Below, piece by piece: positions 16,881 to 25,700 of a DNA stretch of 44,561 nt (positions are counted from its first letter, which is position 1; each line of letters opens with the position of its first letter). The notes below the pieces were generated by a model that made no database searches, was not told the origin of the DNA, and worked only from the letters and a program-made list of their open reading frames with translations. Origin of the DNA: CAYQOX01 sp964419335 (GTDB lineage: Bacteria; Hinthialibacterota; Hinthialibacteria; Hinthialibacterales; Hinthialibacteraceae); contig CAYQOX010000037.1 in the NCBI GenBank assembly GCA_964419335.1, forward strand, positions 1-44,561. Reading direction: 5' to 3'. A program made the position numbers and the translations under genes.

Positions 16881-17065
16881 CCGTCTTATCTCCAAAATTA
16901 TTCTTATATAGGTTATGGTAGAATGAATTTATTGTGAGAATGAGAAGAATAACTACCGATTCCGAATCTGTCAATGTTAATTTTTATTATACATAGGATC
17001 ACGGCTATGGGAATCCATATTAAATTTGTAAAAATAAATCTCTTTTTATGAAAGGAATGTCAACC

Positions 17066-19135
17066 ATGAAATACAAGTCGTTCCTATTCTGGAGTTTAAC
17101 GACCCTGCTCTTTTTTCCGGTTTTGTCTTATTCTGATTTTACGCAAGATGAAACCTTCTCTCTTTCCAGCGAATGGCAATTTGCCTTAGATCCGGACGAT
17201 CGAGGCATAGATGAAGAATGGTACGATCCCGAGCATTCACGAGAACCTTGGCGCACTGTGGAGGTTCCCCACACATGGCAAATCGAAAATGAGCATACTG
17301 ATTACTATGGAATCGCCTGGTATGCTAAGAAGGTTCCGGCTCAGCCTTTATGGCAAGGAAAGCACATCGAATTGGAATTCGATGCTATTTACCGTGATGC
17401 ACAAATCTGGATTAACGGGAACAAACTTGGCGAACAGATCGGCAGCGGGTGGACCCCTTTCTCTTTTTCAGTGGTAGATCTATGGGACGTGGAAAAAGAG
17501 AATCATATCGTAGTGCGAGTAGATAACCGCTTTACGGGGACGGCTCTCCCCTACAAGAGTTCTTTTGATTGGGCGGCCGACGGGGGAATTATTCGGGATG
17601 CACGTTTACGGATCACTCCTCCGGTTTACATTGATTCCATCTTTGTCGATGCCGAACCCCGTGAAGACTTAGACAGTGCGTTTATACACATTCGCGCTAA
17701 TGTAAAAGGAGCGGCAAAGGGACATGTGGTTGGCGAAATATATGATCCCCAGGGTCATCAAGTCGCCAAAAAGAAATTTCGCTTGTCGAAGAAAGATCTT
17801 GACTCTTCTCAATGGAGCCGAGTACTCACCCTTTCTGAAGCTCAACTTTGGCATTTTGATCATCCTCATCTTTATCGCGTGCGATGCTATTTGATGGAGG
17901 ATGATCAAATCCTTCATCAAAAGTCTGCCACTTTTGGAATACGAAAAATGGAAGCACGCGATGGATTGTTTTACCTTAATGGCGAGCCGGTACGTCTAAT
18001 GGGGGTTGAGTGGATGCCAGGCAGTGATCCTCGTTATGGCATGGCGCAAGATCCACGTCGAGACCGCGAGATCTTACGTGAGATGAAAGAACTCAACTGT
18101 ATACTAACCCGATTTCATTGGCAGCAAAGCGCTTCTATTTTTGAATTTTGCGATAGCGAAGGAATGCTTACGCAAGAAGAAATCCCTGCATGGGGACCGC
18201 GTACCATGGAAGGAAATTTTGAGAAAATTCAAGCCCAGCAAACCCGGGAGATGATCCAAGCCCATTATAATCATCCCTCGATCTATGCTTGGGGCTTATG
18301 TAATGAAATACATGCGCAGCGGGATTCAGCCAAGGCGTTTATCCGTAATGGGAAGGAATTAGCGAAGAGGTATGATCCTTACCGCTTATTGACCTTTGCA
18401 TCCAATGATTTACAAAAGACTCCCGAAAAAAATGCCGCTTCGATGATGGATTTTGTGGAATGGAATGATTACTATGAAAGTTGGTATGGCGGTACTGTGG
18501 AGGATATGGCGGAGAATCTGGAACGGATCTACGAAGCCTTTCCAGATAAACCACTGGTCATTTCTGAATATGGATTGTGTGAATGCACTCCGGATAACCC
18601 CGTTGGCGATCAACGACGGATCGAGATTTTAAAAACGCATACGGATGTTTATCGACAATCCGGAGTTGTAGCCGGAGCCATCTTCTTTAACTACAACGAC
18701 TACCGCACTCATATAGGGGATAAAGGTACAGGAGCGTTTCAACAGCGCGTCCATGGAGTTGTTGATTTGCTGGGGAATCATAAACCCTCTTGGCAAGCAC
18801 TTAAAGAAGAATGCTCACCGATCCGCTCGATTACAATCGATTCGCCCGAAACGCTTGGGGAAACGACTTATGCGGATGTCCAGATAAAAACCCGTTCACT
18901 GGTCAATGATCTCCCGGCCTATACTTTGCGCGAGTATTTATTGGTTTGGACTGCATACAATGAACTTGGTCACCCTTTAGGAACAGGAAAAACGACATTG
19001 CCTGATCTTGAACCGGGGACACATCATATAGAAGAAATCGATTGGCCGCACTTTGATGATCTCCAACGTATTCAAGTTACGGTGTATCGTCCAACGGGAT
19101 ATTCTGTGCTTCGTGGAGAATGGGTAAAAGAGTAA
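17066..19135 (+). CDS. Secreted glycoside hydrolase family 2 enzyme
   Basis: A 689-residue retaining glycosidase of family GH2 (beta-galactosidase/beta-glucuronidase/beta-mannosidase type). A Sec signal peptide covers about residues 1-24 (FLFWSLTTLLFFPVLSYS). Domains in order: jelly-roll sugar-binding (VEVPHTWQIENE, GIAWYAKKV), Ig-like domain, TIM barrel starting FYLNGEPVRLMGVEWM, with acid/base Glu414 (GLCNEIH) and nucleophile Glu501 (VISEYGL), and a C-terminal beta domain. Length is close to glucuronidase-type GH2 enzymes. The ATG at 17066 has AAAGGA nine bases upstream; two earlier ATGs overlap that site. It stands alone, so the sugar specificity is open. It probably trims external or periplasmic oligosaccharides. 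Confidence 0.93.
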   Translation: MKYKSFLFWSLTTLLFFPVLSYSDFTQDETFSLSSEWQFALDPDDRGIDEEWYDPEHSREPWRTVEVPHTWQIENEHTDYYGIAWYAKKVPAQPLWQGKHIELEFDAIYRDAQIWINGNKLGEQIGSGWTPFSFSVVDLWDVEKENHIVVRVDNRFTGTALPYKSSFDWAADGGIIRDARLRITPPVYIDSIFVDAEPREDLDSAFIHIRANVKGAAKGHVVGEIYDPQGHQVAKKKFRLSKKDLDSSQWSRVLTLSEAQLWHFDHPHLYRVRCYLMEDDQILHQKSATFGIRKMEARDGLFYLNGEPVRLMGVEWMPGSDPRYGMAQDPRRDREILREMKELNCILTRFHWQQSASIFEFCDSEGMLTQEEIPAWGPRTMEGNFEKIQAQQTREMIQAHYNHPSIYAWGLCNEIHAQRDSAKAFIRNGKELAKRYDPYRLLTFASNDLQKTPEKNAASMMDFVEWNDYYESWYGGTVEDMAENLERIYEAFPDKPLVISEYGLCECTPDNPVGDQRRIEILKTHTDVYRQSGVVAGAIFFNYNDYRTHIGDKGTGAFQQRVHGVVDLLGNHKPSWQALKEECSPIRSITIDSPETLGETTYADVQIKTRSLVNDLPAYTLREYLLVWTAYNELGHPLGTGKTTLPDLEPGTHHIEEIDWPHFDDLQRIQVTVYRPTGYSVLRGEWVKE

Positions 19136-19156
19136 GGTTTAGGAGAAAGAGAATGT

Positions 19157-19182
19157 GGGGGAAACCATTATTGGTTTCCCCC
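19157..19182. terminator. Intergenic hairpin between convergent GH2 and pseudopilin genes
   Basis: GGGGGAAACC (19157-19166) and GGTTTCCCCC (19173-19182) form a perfect 10-bp stem with a 6-nt loop, 21 bases past the GH2 stop and 6 before the pseudopilin stop. The T-tracts are poor on both sides, but position and stem strength fit a shared bidirectional terminator. Confidence 0.65.
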
Positions 19183-19187
19183 TCGTA

Positions 19188-19766
19188 CTATTTATCCAAG
19201 AAACTCTGCTGTGAATAGGTAATGTCACCTGCAGAGATCAAACCGTTCGAGGCATTATAGGGCGGGGCGAGCCATTCCCGGCCAGAAACGTTGGTTAAGG
19301 CTTTATCCGGACCGGCGCTAGCCAAACGCCAAAGGGATTTTCCAAAGAGGTATTTCCAAATTTCAGTAGGATTTTCTACCCCTCCGTTGAAATAAATCGT
19401 TGTATAATCATAAGAAAGATCGTTACCAACGAAGTGAGAAGGGGATAAATTCGGTTTTACATCATCGGCTTGAAAAACATCGGGGAGTAAAGCGTTCATG
19501 TAGGACACCGGTGTGGTCAAGCGAGAAAGAGAGGAAGCCCATCCGTGATCGCCAGCGGGCGAGGGGTTATCCCAGGGGGCGGCGTTGTAATCTAAGATAT
19601 AGACTTCGATCGCGGTCCCATAGGCTTTAAAATCTCCTTGAACGCGAGCGATTTTTGCCCGTGTTTGGGCGTTAATGAAGTTCGGAACCGCGATGGCGGC
19701 CAAGATTCCAATGATTGCCACCACAATCAGAAGTTCAATTAACGTAAAGGCTAACTTGTGTTTCAT
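19188..19766 (-). CDS. Type II secretion/type IV pilin-like pseudopilin 2
   Basis: A 192-residue prepilin-like protein. The leader MKHKLA is cut before FTLIELLIVV (Ala at -1), and the next 25 residues match pseudopilin 1 almost exactly through NFINAQTRAK. The C-terminal domain shares the layout of pseudopilin 1: LTTPVSYMNALLPDVF, LASAGPDKAL and NASNGLISAGDI near the end, but the middle differs. GGGAGGT precedes the ATG at 19766 by six bases; a longer frame starting 27 bases upstream lacks support. It is isolated from secretion-machine genes. Role inferred as pseudopilus-like or exported inner-membrane-anchored protein. Confidence 0.88.
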   Translation of the reverse strand: MKHKLAFTLIELLIVVAIIGILAAIAVPNFINAQTRAKIARVQGDFKAYGTAIEVYILDYNAAPWDNPSPAGDHGWASSLSRLTTPVSYMNALLPDVFQADDVKPNLSPSHFVGNDLSYDYTTIYFNGGVENPTEIWKYLFGKSLWRLASAGPDKALTNVSGREWLAPPYNASNGLISAGDITYSQQSFLDK

Positions 19767-19843
19767 TCTAACCTCCCACGAATGCATTGCCATAAAAGCT
19801 CACTTTAACCATACTCTTTTTTTTAAATTGATCAATACATTCT

Positions 19844-19872
19844 TACGAAAAATCGTATTATTAAAATACGAT
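19844..19872 (+). promoter_or_regulatory. Operator-like triple half-site upstream of the methyltransferase
   Basis: Three alternating half-sites occur: TACGA (19844-19848), TCGTA (19853-19857) and TACGA (19867-19871). The last two lie in a perfect 8-bp inverted repeat, ATCGTATT-N5-AATACGAT (19852-19872), and the first two in TACGA-N4-TCGTA. A TATAAT hexamer follows at 19885-19890, so a bound protein would cover the -35 region. The start codon is at 19908. Confidence 0.55.
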
Positions 19873-19907
19873 AATATCAAAACTTATAATGAAATGGAGT
19901 TCTATTT

Positions 19908-20903
19908 ATGAATCAAACGATCCAAAACCCACGTGAATTCCTCGACCAAATCATGGGAGGATACCGTGCATGTCAAATTCTTCTTACCGCCAACCGGGTG
20001 GGTATCTTTTCTCAAATTGAGAAGCAAGCAATGACTGCTGACGAACTCGCAGCAACATTACAAGCTGATCAGCGAGGGACACGTATCTTATGCGATGCGC
20101 TCGTGAGTTTATCGATCCTCGATAAAGTAGATCAGAAATATCAAAGCACGGAGATCGTTCGCCAATTTCTTTTGCCAGACTCACCCGAATCCAAAACCTC
20201 TATGCTGATTCATGCTGCCAGGCTCTATGAACGATGGGGGAAACTTTATGATTCTGTAAAAAAAGGGAGACCAGTACCGGATGAAGCCATCGATCCTCGT
20301 ATCAAAGGAGATGAAGAAGCGTTTGCCAAAGCCATGGCGGATGTAGCGCGGGTAAGTGCGAAAGAAACGGCGGATCAGCTCGAATTGAGCGAGGTAACCA
20401 CGTTGCTTGATGTAGGGGGTGGGCCGGGAATTTATTCGATTGAGTTTGTTAAACGCTATCCCAATCTGACTGCAACCGTCTTTGATGATGAAAAAACCCT
20501 GCAAGTGGCCAAAAAGAATGTCGAACGCGAGGGCTTAGAGGATCGAGTTAATTTTAAACCGGGTGATGCTTGTAACGAAGAACTGGGGGGGCCTTATGAT
20601 TTTATTTTTCTTTCCAACTTCATACATATTTATTCTTACGATATGAACAAAAGCGTTGTTCAAAAATGCGCTGACGCGCTTTTACCTTCCGGCCGGGTGT
20701 GTGTAAAAGATTTTATTCTCGATAATAACCGCACGAGTCCTGAGTGGTGTGCTTTGTTCGCCGTTAACATGTTGGTCTCTACCGAAACGGGAGATTGCTA
20801 TACACGGGATGAAGTGAAGAAATGGATAGAGGCAGCCGATTTGGGCATAGAAGAGGAGCAAACGGTTTCGGTTAATTCACGAATGATTATCGGCCGCAAA
20901 TAA
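19908..20903 (+). CDS. SAM-dependent O-methyltransferase (ASMT-like)
   Basis: A 331-residue small-molecule methyltransferase with the two-part layout of the O-methyltransferase family 2. Residues about 10-85 are a winged-helix dimerisation domain (ACQILLTANRVGIFSQI, TADELAATLQAD), and about 150-331 are the Rossmann methyltransferase domain with motif I LLDVGGGPGIYSIEF, acidic residue in TVFDDEKT, and the FLSNFIHIYS block that positions the catalytic His in relatives. TGGAG lies nine bases before the ATG. It is a single gene between divergent pseudopilin 2 and convergent rpoN. An operator-like repeat sits just upstream, so expression is probably regulated. Substrate unknown; relatives act on phenolics, quinone precursors and antibiotics. 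Confidence 0.85.
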   Translation: MNQTIQNPREFLDQIMGGYRACQILLTANRVGIFSQIEKQAMTADELAATLQADQRGTRILCDALVSLSILDKVDQKYQSTEIVRQFLLPDSPESKTSMLIHAARLYERWGKLYDSVKKGRPVPDEAIDPRIKGDEEAFAKAMADVARVSAKETADQLELSEVTTLLDVGGGPGIYSIEFVKRYPNLTATVFDDEKTLQVAKKNVEREGLEDRVNFKPGDACNEELGGPYDFIFLSNFIHIYSYDMNKSVVQKCADALLPSGRVCVKDFILDNNRTSPEWCALFAVNMLVSTETGDCYTRDEVKKWIEAADLGIEEEQTVSVNSRMIIGRK

Positions 20904-20919
20904 TTACATATCTGCAAGC

Positions 20920-20974
20920 AATATTATTTAATCGTGTAGAAGAGGGGTGTTCTTTTTCATTGAGAAATAATATT
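20920..20974. repeat. 10-bp AT-rich inverted repeat between convergent genes
   Basis: AATATTATTT (20920-20929) and AAATAATATT (20965-20974) are exact complements with a 35-nt loop, centred between the methyltransferase and rpoN stops. It may contribute to termination in both directions; the stem has no G or C and is weak as RNA. Confidence 0.4.
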
Positions 20975-20999
20975 AAGGAAATAGTCATAAATTGTGAAA

Positions 21000-22445
21000 T
21001 TAAAAGCGCTTACGTTTGCTAGTGGGAAGTATACCCATCTTCTCGCGATATTTGGCCACGGTACGGCGGGCAATGCTGAGATTGTAATCACGGTGAAGGA
21101 TTTCTGTGATCTTTTGATCGGAAAGGGGCTTGCGGATATCTTCTTCTTCGATCAAGGTGCGAATAATTTCCATCACACTTTTGGCTGACATATCGTCGCC
21201 ACCATTGGAATCCAATCCCGTAGAGAAGAAGTATTTCAATTCAAATAAACCACGCGGGGTTTGGAGATATTTTTTATTGACGACTCGGCAAACGGTGGCT
21301 TCGTGGATTCCTAATTCATCCGCAATATCACGTAATTTCAGGGGACGAAGGGCAGTTAATCCTTCTTCCAGAAAATCTTTTTGGCGATCCACAATGGCGC
21401 GGGTAACACGATAAAGGGTTTGGCGACGCTGTTCAATGTTGCGCATTAACCAGATAGCCGATTGGAATTTCTTTTTGATAAATTCGTATTCCTCATCGGA
21501 AATCCCGTTCCGGTTTTGCAACATTTCACGGTATTTCCTGCTGATCCGCAGGGGTGGAGCGCCTTCGTCATTGACGCGGACTTGCCATTCGCCATCAATT
21601 TTTTCGACGAAGACATCCGGAGTAATATATTCAATATTCGTGGCTGTGGCGTATTGTCGTCCAGGCCGGGGGTCTAATGAGCTAATGATATCGGCGATTT
21701 CCTGAATGTGCTGTTCGGTTACTCCTAAGGATCGAGCGATTTCTTTGTAGCGGTGCCGCTCTAAATTATCGAGATGGTGGCGGATCACACTCAAAATATC
21801 ATCATCATCGATTTCGTAATGACGGCACTGGATTTCCAAACATTCAGGTAAATCACGCGCTCCGATACCCGGGGGATCAAAGCCTTGAATAATGGTTAAG
21901 ACGGACTCAACAAAATCAACATTTTGGTTGAATGTATCTGCGATATCTTCAATAGGAAAAGTAAGATATCCATCTTCATCAAGTTGTTCGATTATATATT
22001 GTCCGACTTCATATTCTTCTCGAGTATTAGTAGAAACCCCCAATTGCCAAATCAAATGATCTTTCAAGGATTCTTCCTTGGCAATTTGAATATTCTGTTC
22101 TTCTTCAGTTTCTGTGCCATAGGCGGTGCCACTGTTCACTTGACCTAAATCGCTGCTATCGAGAAAGTAGTCCGTCCAGTTTTCATCAAGGTCGATGTGT
22201 CCTTCTTCCGGGAGATTATGAAAATCGAGATCTTCATTTTGCGAGGGTTCTATTTCGTCAGCGCTTCCATCGGAACGATCGGTAAACTCTTCCTCTTCCA
22301 GCATGGGATTTTCGGTCATTTCTTGTTGCAGAAGTTCGGACAGTTCAAGGGTGGAAAGTTGCAGAAGTTGGATAGACTGCTGCATCTGGGGCGTCATGAT
22401 AAGACGCTGGGACATCTTCTGTTGCAACTGCAGTCTTTGATCCAT
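21000..22445 (-). CDS. rpoN: RNA polymerase sigma-54 factor RpoN
   Basis: A 481-residue sigma-54. The N-terminal region I is Gln/Leu rich (LQLQQKMSQRLIMTP, IQLLQLSTLELSELLQQEM), region II is acidic (residues about 50-115), the core-binding domain follows, then the helix-turn-helix (IADELGIHEATVCRVVN) and the RpoN box ARRTVAKYRE at 459-468, which reads the -24 element. Length is typical. It directs transcription that needs AAA+ activators such as the one encoded at 37812-39188. The start ATG has only AAGGG about 14 bases upstream, so translation initiation may be weak. It stands alone, without the hpf/ptsN genes that often follow rpoN in Proteobacteria. Confidence 0.97.
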   Translation of the reverse strand: MDQRLQLQQKMSQRLIMTPQMQQSIQLLQLSTLELSELLQQEMTENPMLEEEEFTDRSDGSADEIEPSQNEDLDFHNLPEEGHIDLDENWTDYFLDSSDLGQVNSGTAYGTETEEEQNIQIAKEESLKDHLIWQLGVSTNTREEYEVGQYIIEQLDEDGYLTFPIEDIADTFNQNVDFVESVLTIIQGFDPPGIGARDLPECLEIQCRHYEIDDDDILSVIRHHLDNLERHRYKEIARSLGVTEQHIQEIADIISSLDPRPGRQYATATNIEYITPDVFVEKIDGEWQVRVNDEGAPPLRISRKYREMLQNRNGISDEEYEFIKKKFQSAIWLMRNIEQRRQTLYRVTRAIVDRQKDFLEEGLTALRPLKLRDIADELGIHEATVCRVVNKKYLQTPRGLFELKYFFSTGLDSNGGDDMSAKSVMEIIRTLIEEEDIRKPLSDQKITEILHRDYNLSIARRTVAKYREKMGILPTSKRKRF

Positions 22446-22744
22446 TGTGGAGGAATCAACCCTTCAATTTATTATAAATTTTCATGCCAACTTTAACACC
22501 ACTTGGGAGGAATGTCAATAGAAATTTCTTTCCCATCCCTTTAAGTCAATGTTTTCAGTTTTTTTTCATGTGAATTGATAGGCTTCTATTTTCCTATAAC
22601 AAAGGTTGATAGGGGGGCGCTTTCATTTTAAAGATTTGTAAGCGCCAATGATCAGGCTAAAGTAGAAAAGTAGGATATTTTCTAAAGACATTCTATAATA
22701 AACTTAAGCACAAGATTTCGATGACAAAAAGGAGAAGAGATTAA
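22446..22744. other. Divergent intergenic region rpoN / heparinase-like gene
   Basis: About 300 bases between divergent genes; both promoters must lie here. It includes a 7-bp inverted repeat GGCGCTT / AAGCGCC (22616-22646, 17-nt spacer). No convincing -24/-12 or -35/-10 pair was identified by reading. Confidence 0.45.
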
Positions 22745-25700
22745 GTGACCTATTTGATTTGGATTTTATTGGTATTTTTCATTATGATGCCATCTCATGG
22801 CCAAGATTTACTTGATTTATCTACTCAAGAACTTTCTCAACTCTATTCCATTTCACCTCATTATGACGTTAAAGAAGAGTACTTCACAAATGAGCAAAAA
22901 ACATTTTCTCAAAGCCAAGATACCCAGGCTGAACTCAAAATGGGGGTACGAAAAAGTGGGCAATTAATCCTTTATGCTACCCAGAATCAATTAACATTGC
23001 GAATAACAAAGCAAGATTTAAATTGGGAAAAAGACGAAGACTTACTACAAGTCAATATGCTTGACAATAAAGACCAAGTTATTTCAACATATACGATTCC
23101 GGATGACGGTACCACGGAGGCTACGTTACGACGGGGTCCGGTGCAATCTTACGAATATAAAATTGAACTCCCTGCACCTGGAATTTATCATATTTTCGCA
23201 GAAGGAAACCGGGATCAGGTATTCTTCCTTGACACGAATGCATCAGGCCAAGCCTATCGTTCTACGTTGGAATTGGTTGAACCTTCAAAACCGTTAACGC
23301 TTTATTTTAAGAACCCCTCAGAGCCTTTTAGTCTTACTCTCAATCCACCTCATTATACCAGTTTATATCAAACGGTTCGTTTGATAGCGCCCAACGGGGA
23401 GGTAGTACAAGAAGAAGAGATTCGAGAGTTAAGTAAAAAGTATACCTTTCAAGCCACCCCCATTCGTGATCCGAACGATTCCTTATGGAAACTGGAGATG
23501 GAAAAGCAAGATTTTTTTATCCGGTCTCCACAAATCAAAGATTGGTATTTCTCGCCCGAGGATTATTTTGATTTTGAAACGATTACACGTCTCATTCAAC
23601 CTAATGCTCTTTCGCTTTATACAATTCCCAGAGCCCGGATGCCACTGCGATTTAAATCGGAAAACATCACAGAATCCACTCAACACCTACGAGTCGAGTG
23701 GGAAGCATTATCTTTCGAAAGCCCGGTACCAGCTGCAAGCACGAAAGCGGTCACGATTCCTGCGGCCAGCCAAGCCATCCTCACGACCCATGTTGACATC
23801 CCGTCCGATCATCTTCCCGGAGCCACGTATGCTTATCAAATCAATCTATTCGATGAAGAAACCTCGGCACTTTTGACCTCGGCTCGAGCCATCATTCACG
23901 TCACGACCCCGCCGTCTTTACCCACAGAACAGCCCTATCTTTTCCTCACCCGCGAAAAGTTATCCCGCATACGAGAAAAAGGGCGTTCTGGATCATTCCT
24001 TATGCAAAATATTCATAACAATCTTTTGATCTGGGGAGATTCTATTGTGGATCAAAATCTGCCAGTGCCTGAGGAAGAAGGCGGATGGTTCAATCACTAT
24101 ATATGCGATGGTGTGGGAGATGGGGACGAGGATCCCGATGATGGTCATGGGGTATCGCTGCTATTCGATCCAACCCGACCAGGGTTCTACATATGCCCCA
24201 TTGATGGGGAGCGCTATTCTGGGCGCCGCTACGAGCGTGGATGGCTGGGGCTTTACCATTTTGAACTAGCACGACGTCTTAAACAACTGGGAATCGCCTA
24301 TGCTTTAGAACCTCGAGACCGCTATGCACAACTTGCCCGGAAAATGCTATTAGACTATGCGGATCGATATAAATCCTGGCCCTTAGATGACTTTCAAGAT
24401 CGTCCTTCTCAACAAGGGGCGCGTATACTTACGGATACGTTAAGCGAAGCGAGCTGGCTTATCTCAGCCCTTATTGCCTATGATTTCACGCGCCATCATG
24501 ATTCTTATTCGATCATCGACCGGGCTCATATTGAGTATAATCTCATACGGCCGGCAGCTCAGATTATTCGCAACAATCCCATGGGGGTGACGAATTGGCA
24601 ATCCTGGCATAACACCGCCATGCTTTTTGCGGGGTATATCTTGCAAGACTCCGATTTGATCGAAGAAGCGCTTCATGGAAAGAATGGGCATGATTTCATC
24701 GTAGAAGAGGCGATCCGAGAGGATGGAATATGGTCGGAAGGTTCTCTTGGTTATCATTTTTATGCCCTTATCCCTATGAATCTACTGCTCGAAGCCCTGC
24801 ATACGCGCGGAGAAGATCCTTTCACTTCCAAGATTAAACAGGCTTATGGTTCTTTACTCGATCTTATGCATCATGATGGTACCTTCCCTGATCTCAACGA
24901 TTCGACAGCGCATCCCATATGGCATCAAATTGCGCATTATGAACATGCGAACGCTCATTTTTCGGATGAACGATTCGATCAAATTCTCAACTTCGTGTAT
25001 GGGAAATTGGGTTATAAGCGAAGTAACATGGAAGCCCTCTTTTTTGGTGAAGATTATGAAGAGCTTCTCCCCCAGTTTCCTAGTGACGTAAAGAGAGAGA
25101 TGGGATTGTCTTTTTTGCGGCCTGAGCATGATTTGGATGAACCTATGGCAATCATGGATTACGGTCCACAAGGACTCACTCACGGTCATTTGGATAAGCT
25201 ACATCTTTCTTTCTATGGTGCGGGTGAAGTATGGTTACCCGATATGGGGACGGGGTCGGTGTTATTTCCTGAGTTCACTGGCTGGTTTCGGAGAACGATT
25301 GGTCACAATACGATCATGGTGGGTGAAAGGAACCAAAACGAAGACACAGAAGAATCGCGTGCTATTGATGATTTTCAAAGTTCGATCCCAAAGTTACAAG
25401 TGATGCAAGCCTCCTTTGGCAGGCCGGTTTATCCTGAGGGCTCCCACGTGGAACGTCGCGTGGTGCTTATCGATCGGCGATATGCTCTTCTGCTGGATCA
25501 AATCACAGGCGCCCCGACTCCTTATGATATTATCTTTCATTCCGCTGGGGATCTATCCTCTAAGGAAGATTTCTTTCCTAGTGATATCGAAAACAAATGG
25601 GGTCAATCTGCGATCGGGTATCAATTTCTTCACCCCCTGCGTCAATACAATGATCAAATTCCATCGCGTATTCTTCACCATGTCAGTACTCAGCCATTAA

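Noticed and set aside
22446..22744. Sigma-54 (-24/-12) promoter between rpoN and the heparinase-like gene
   Set aside because: A TTGGCAT on the minus strand near 22484 looked promising, but no GC-containing -12 box lies at the right distance.
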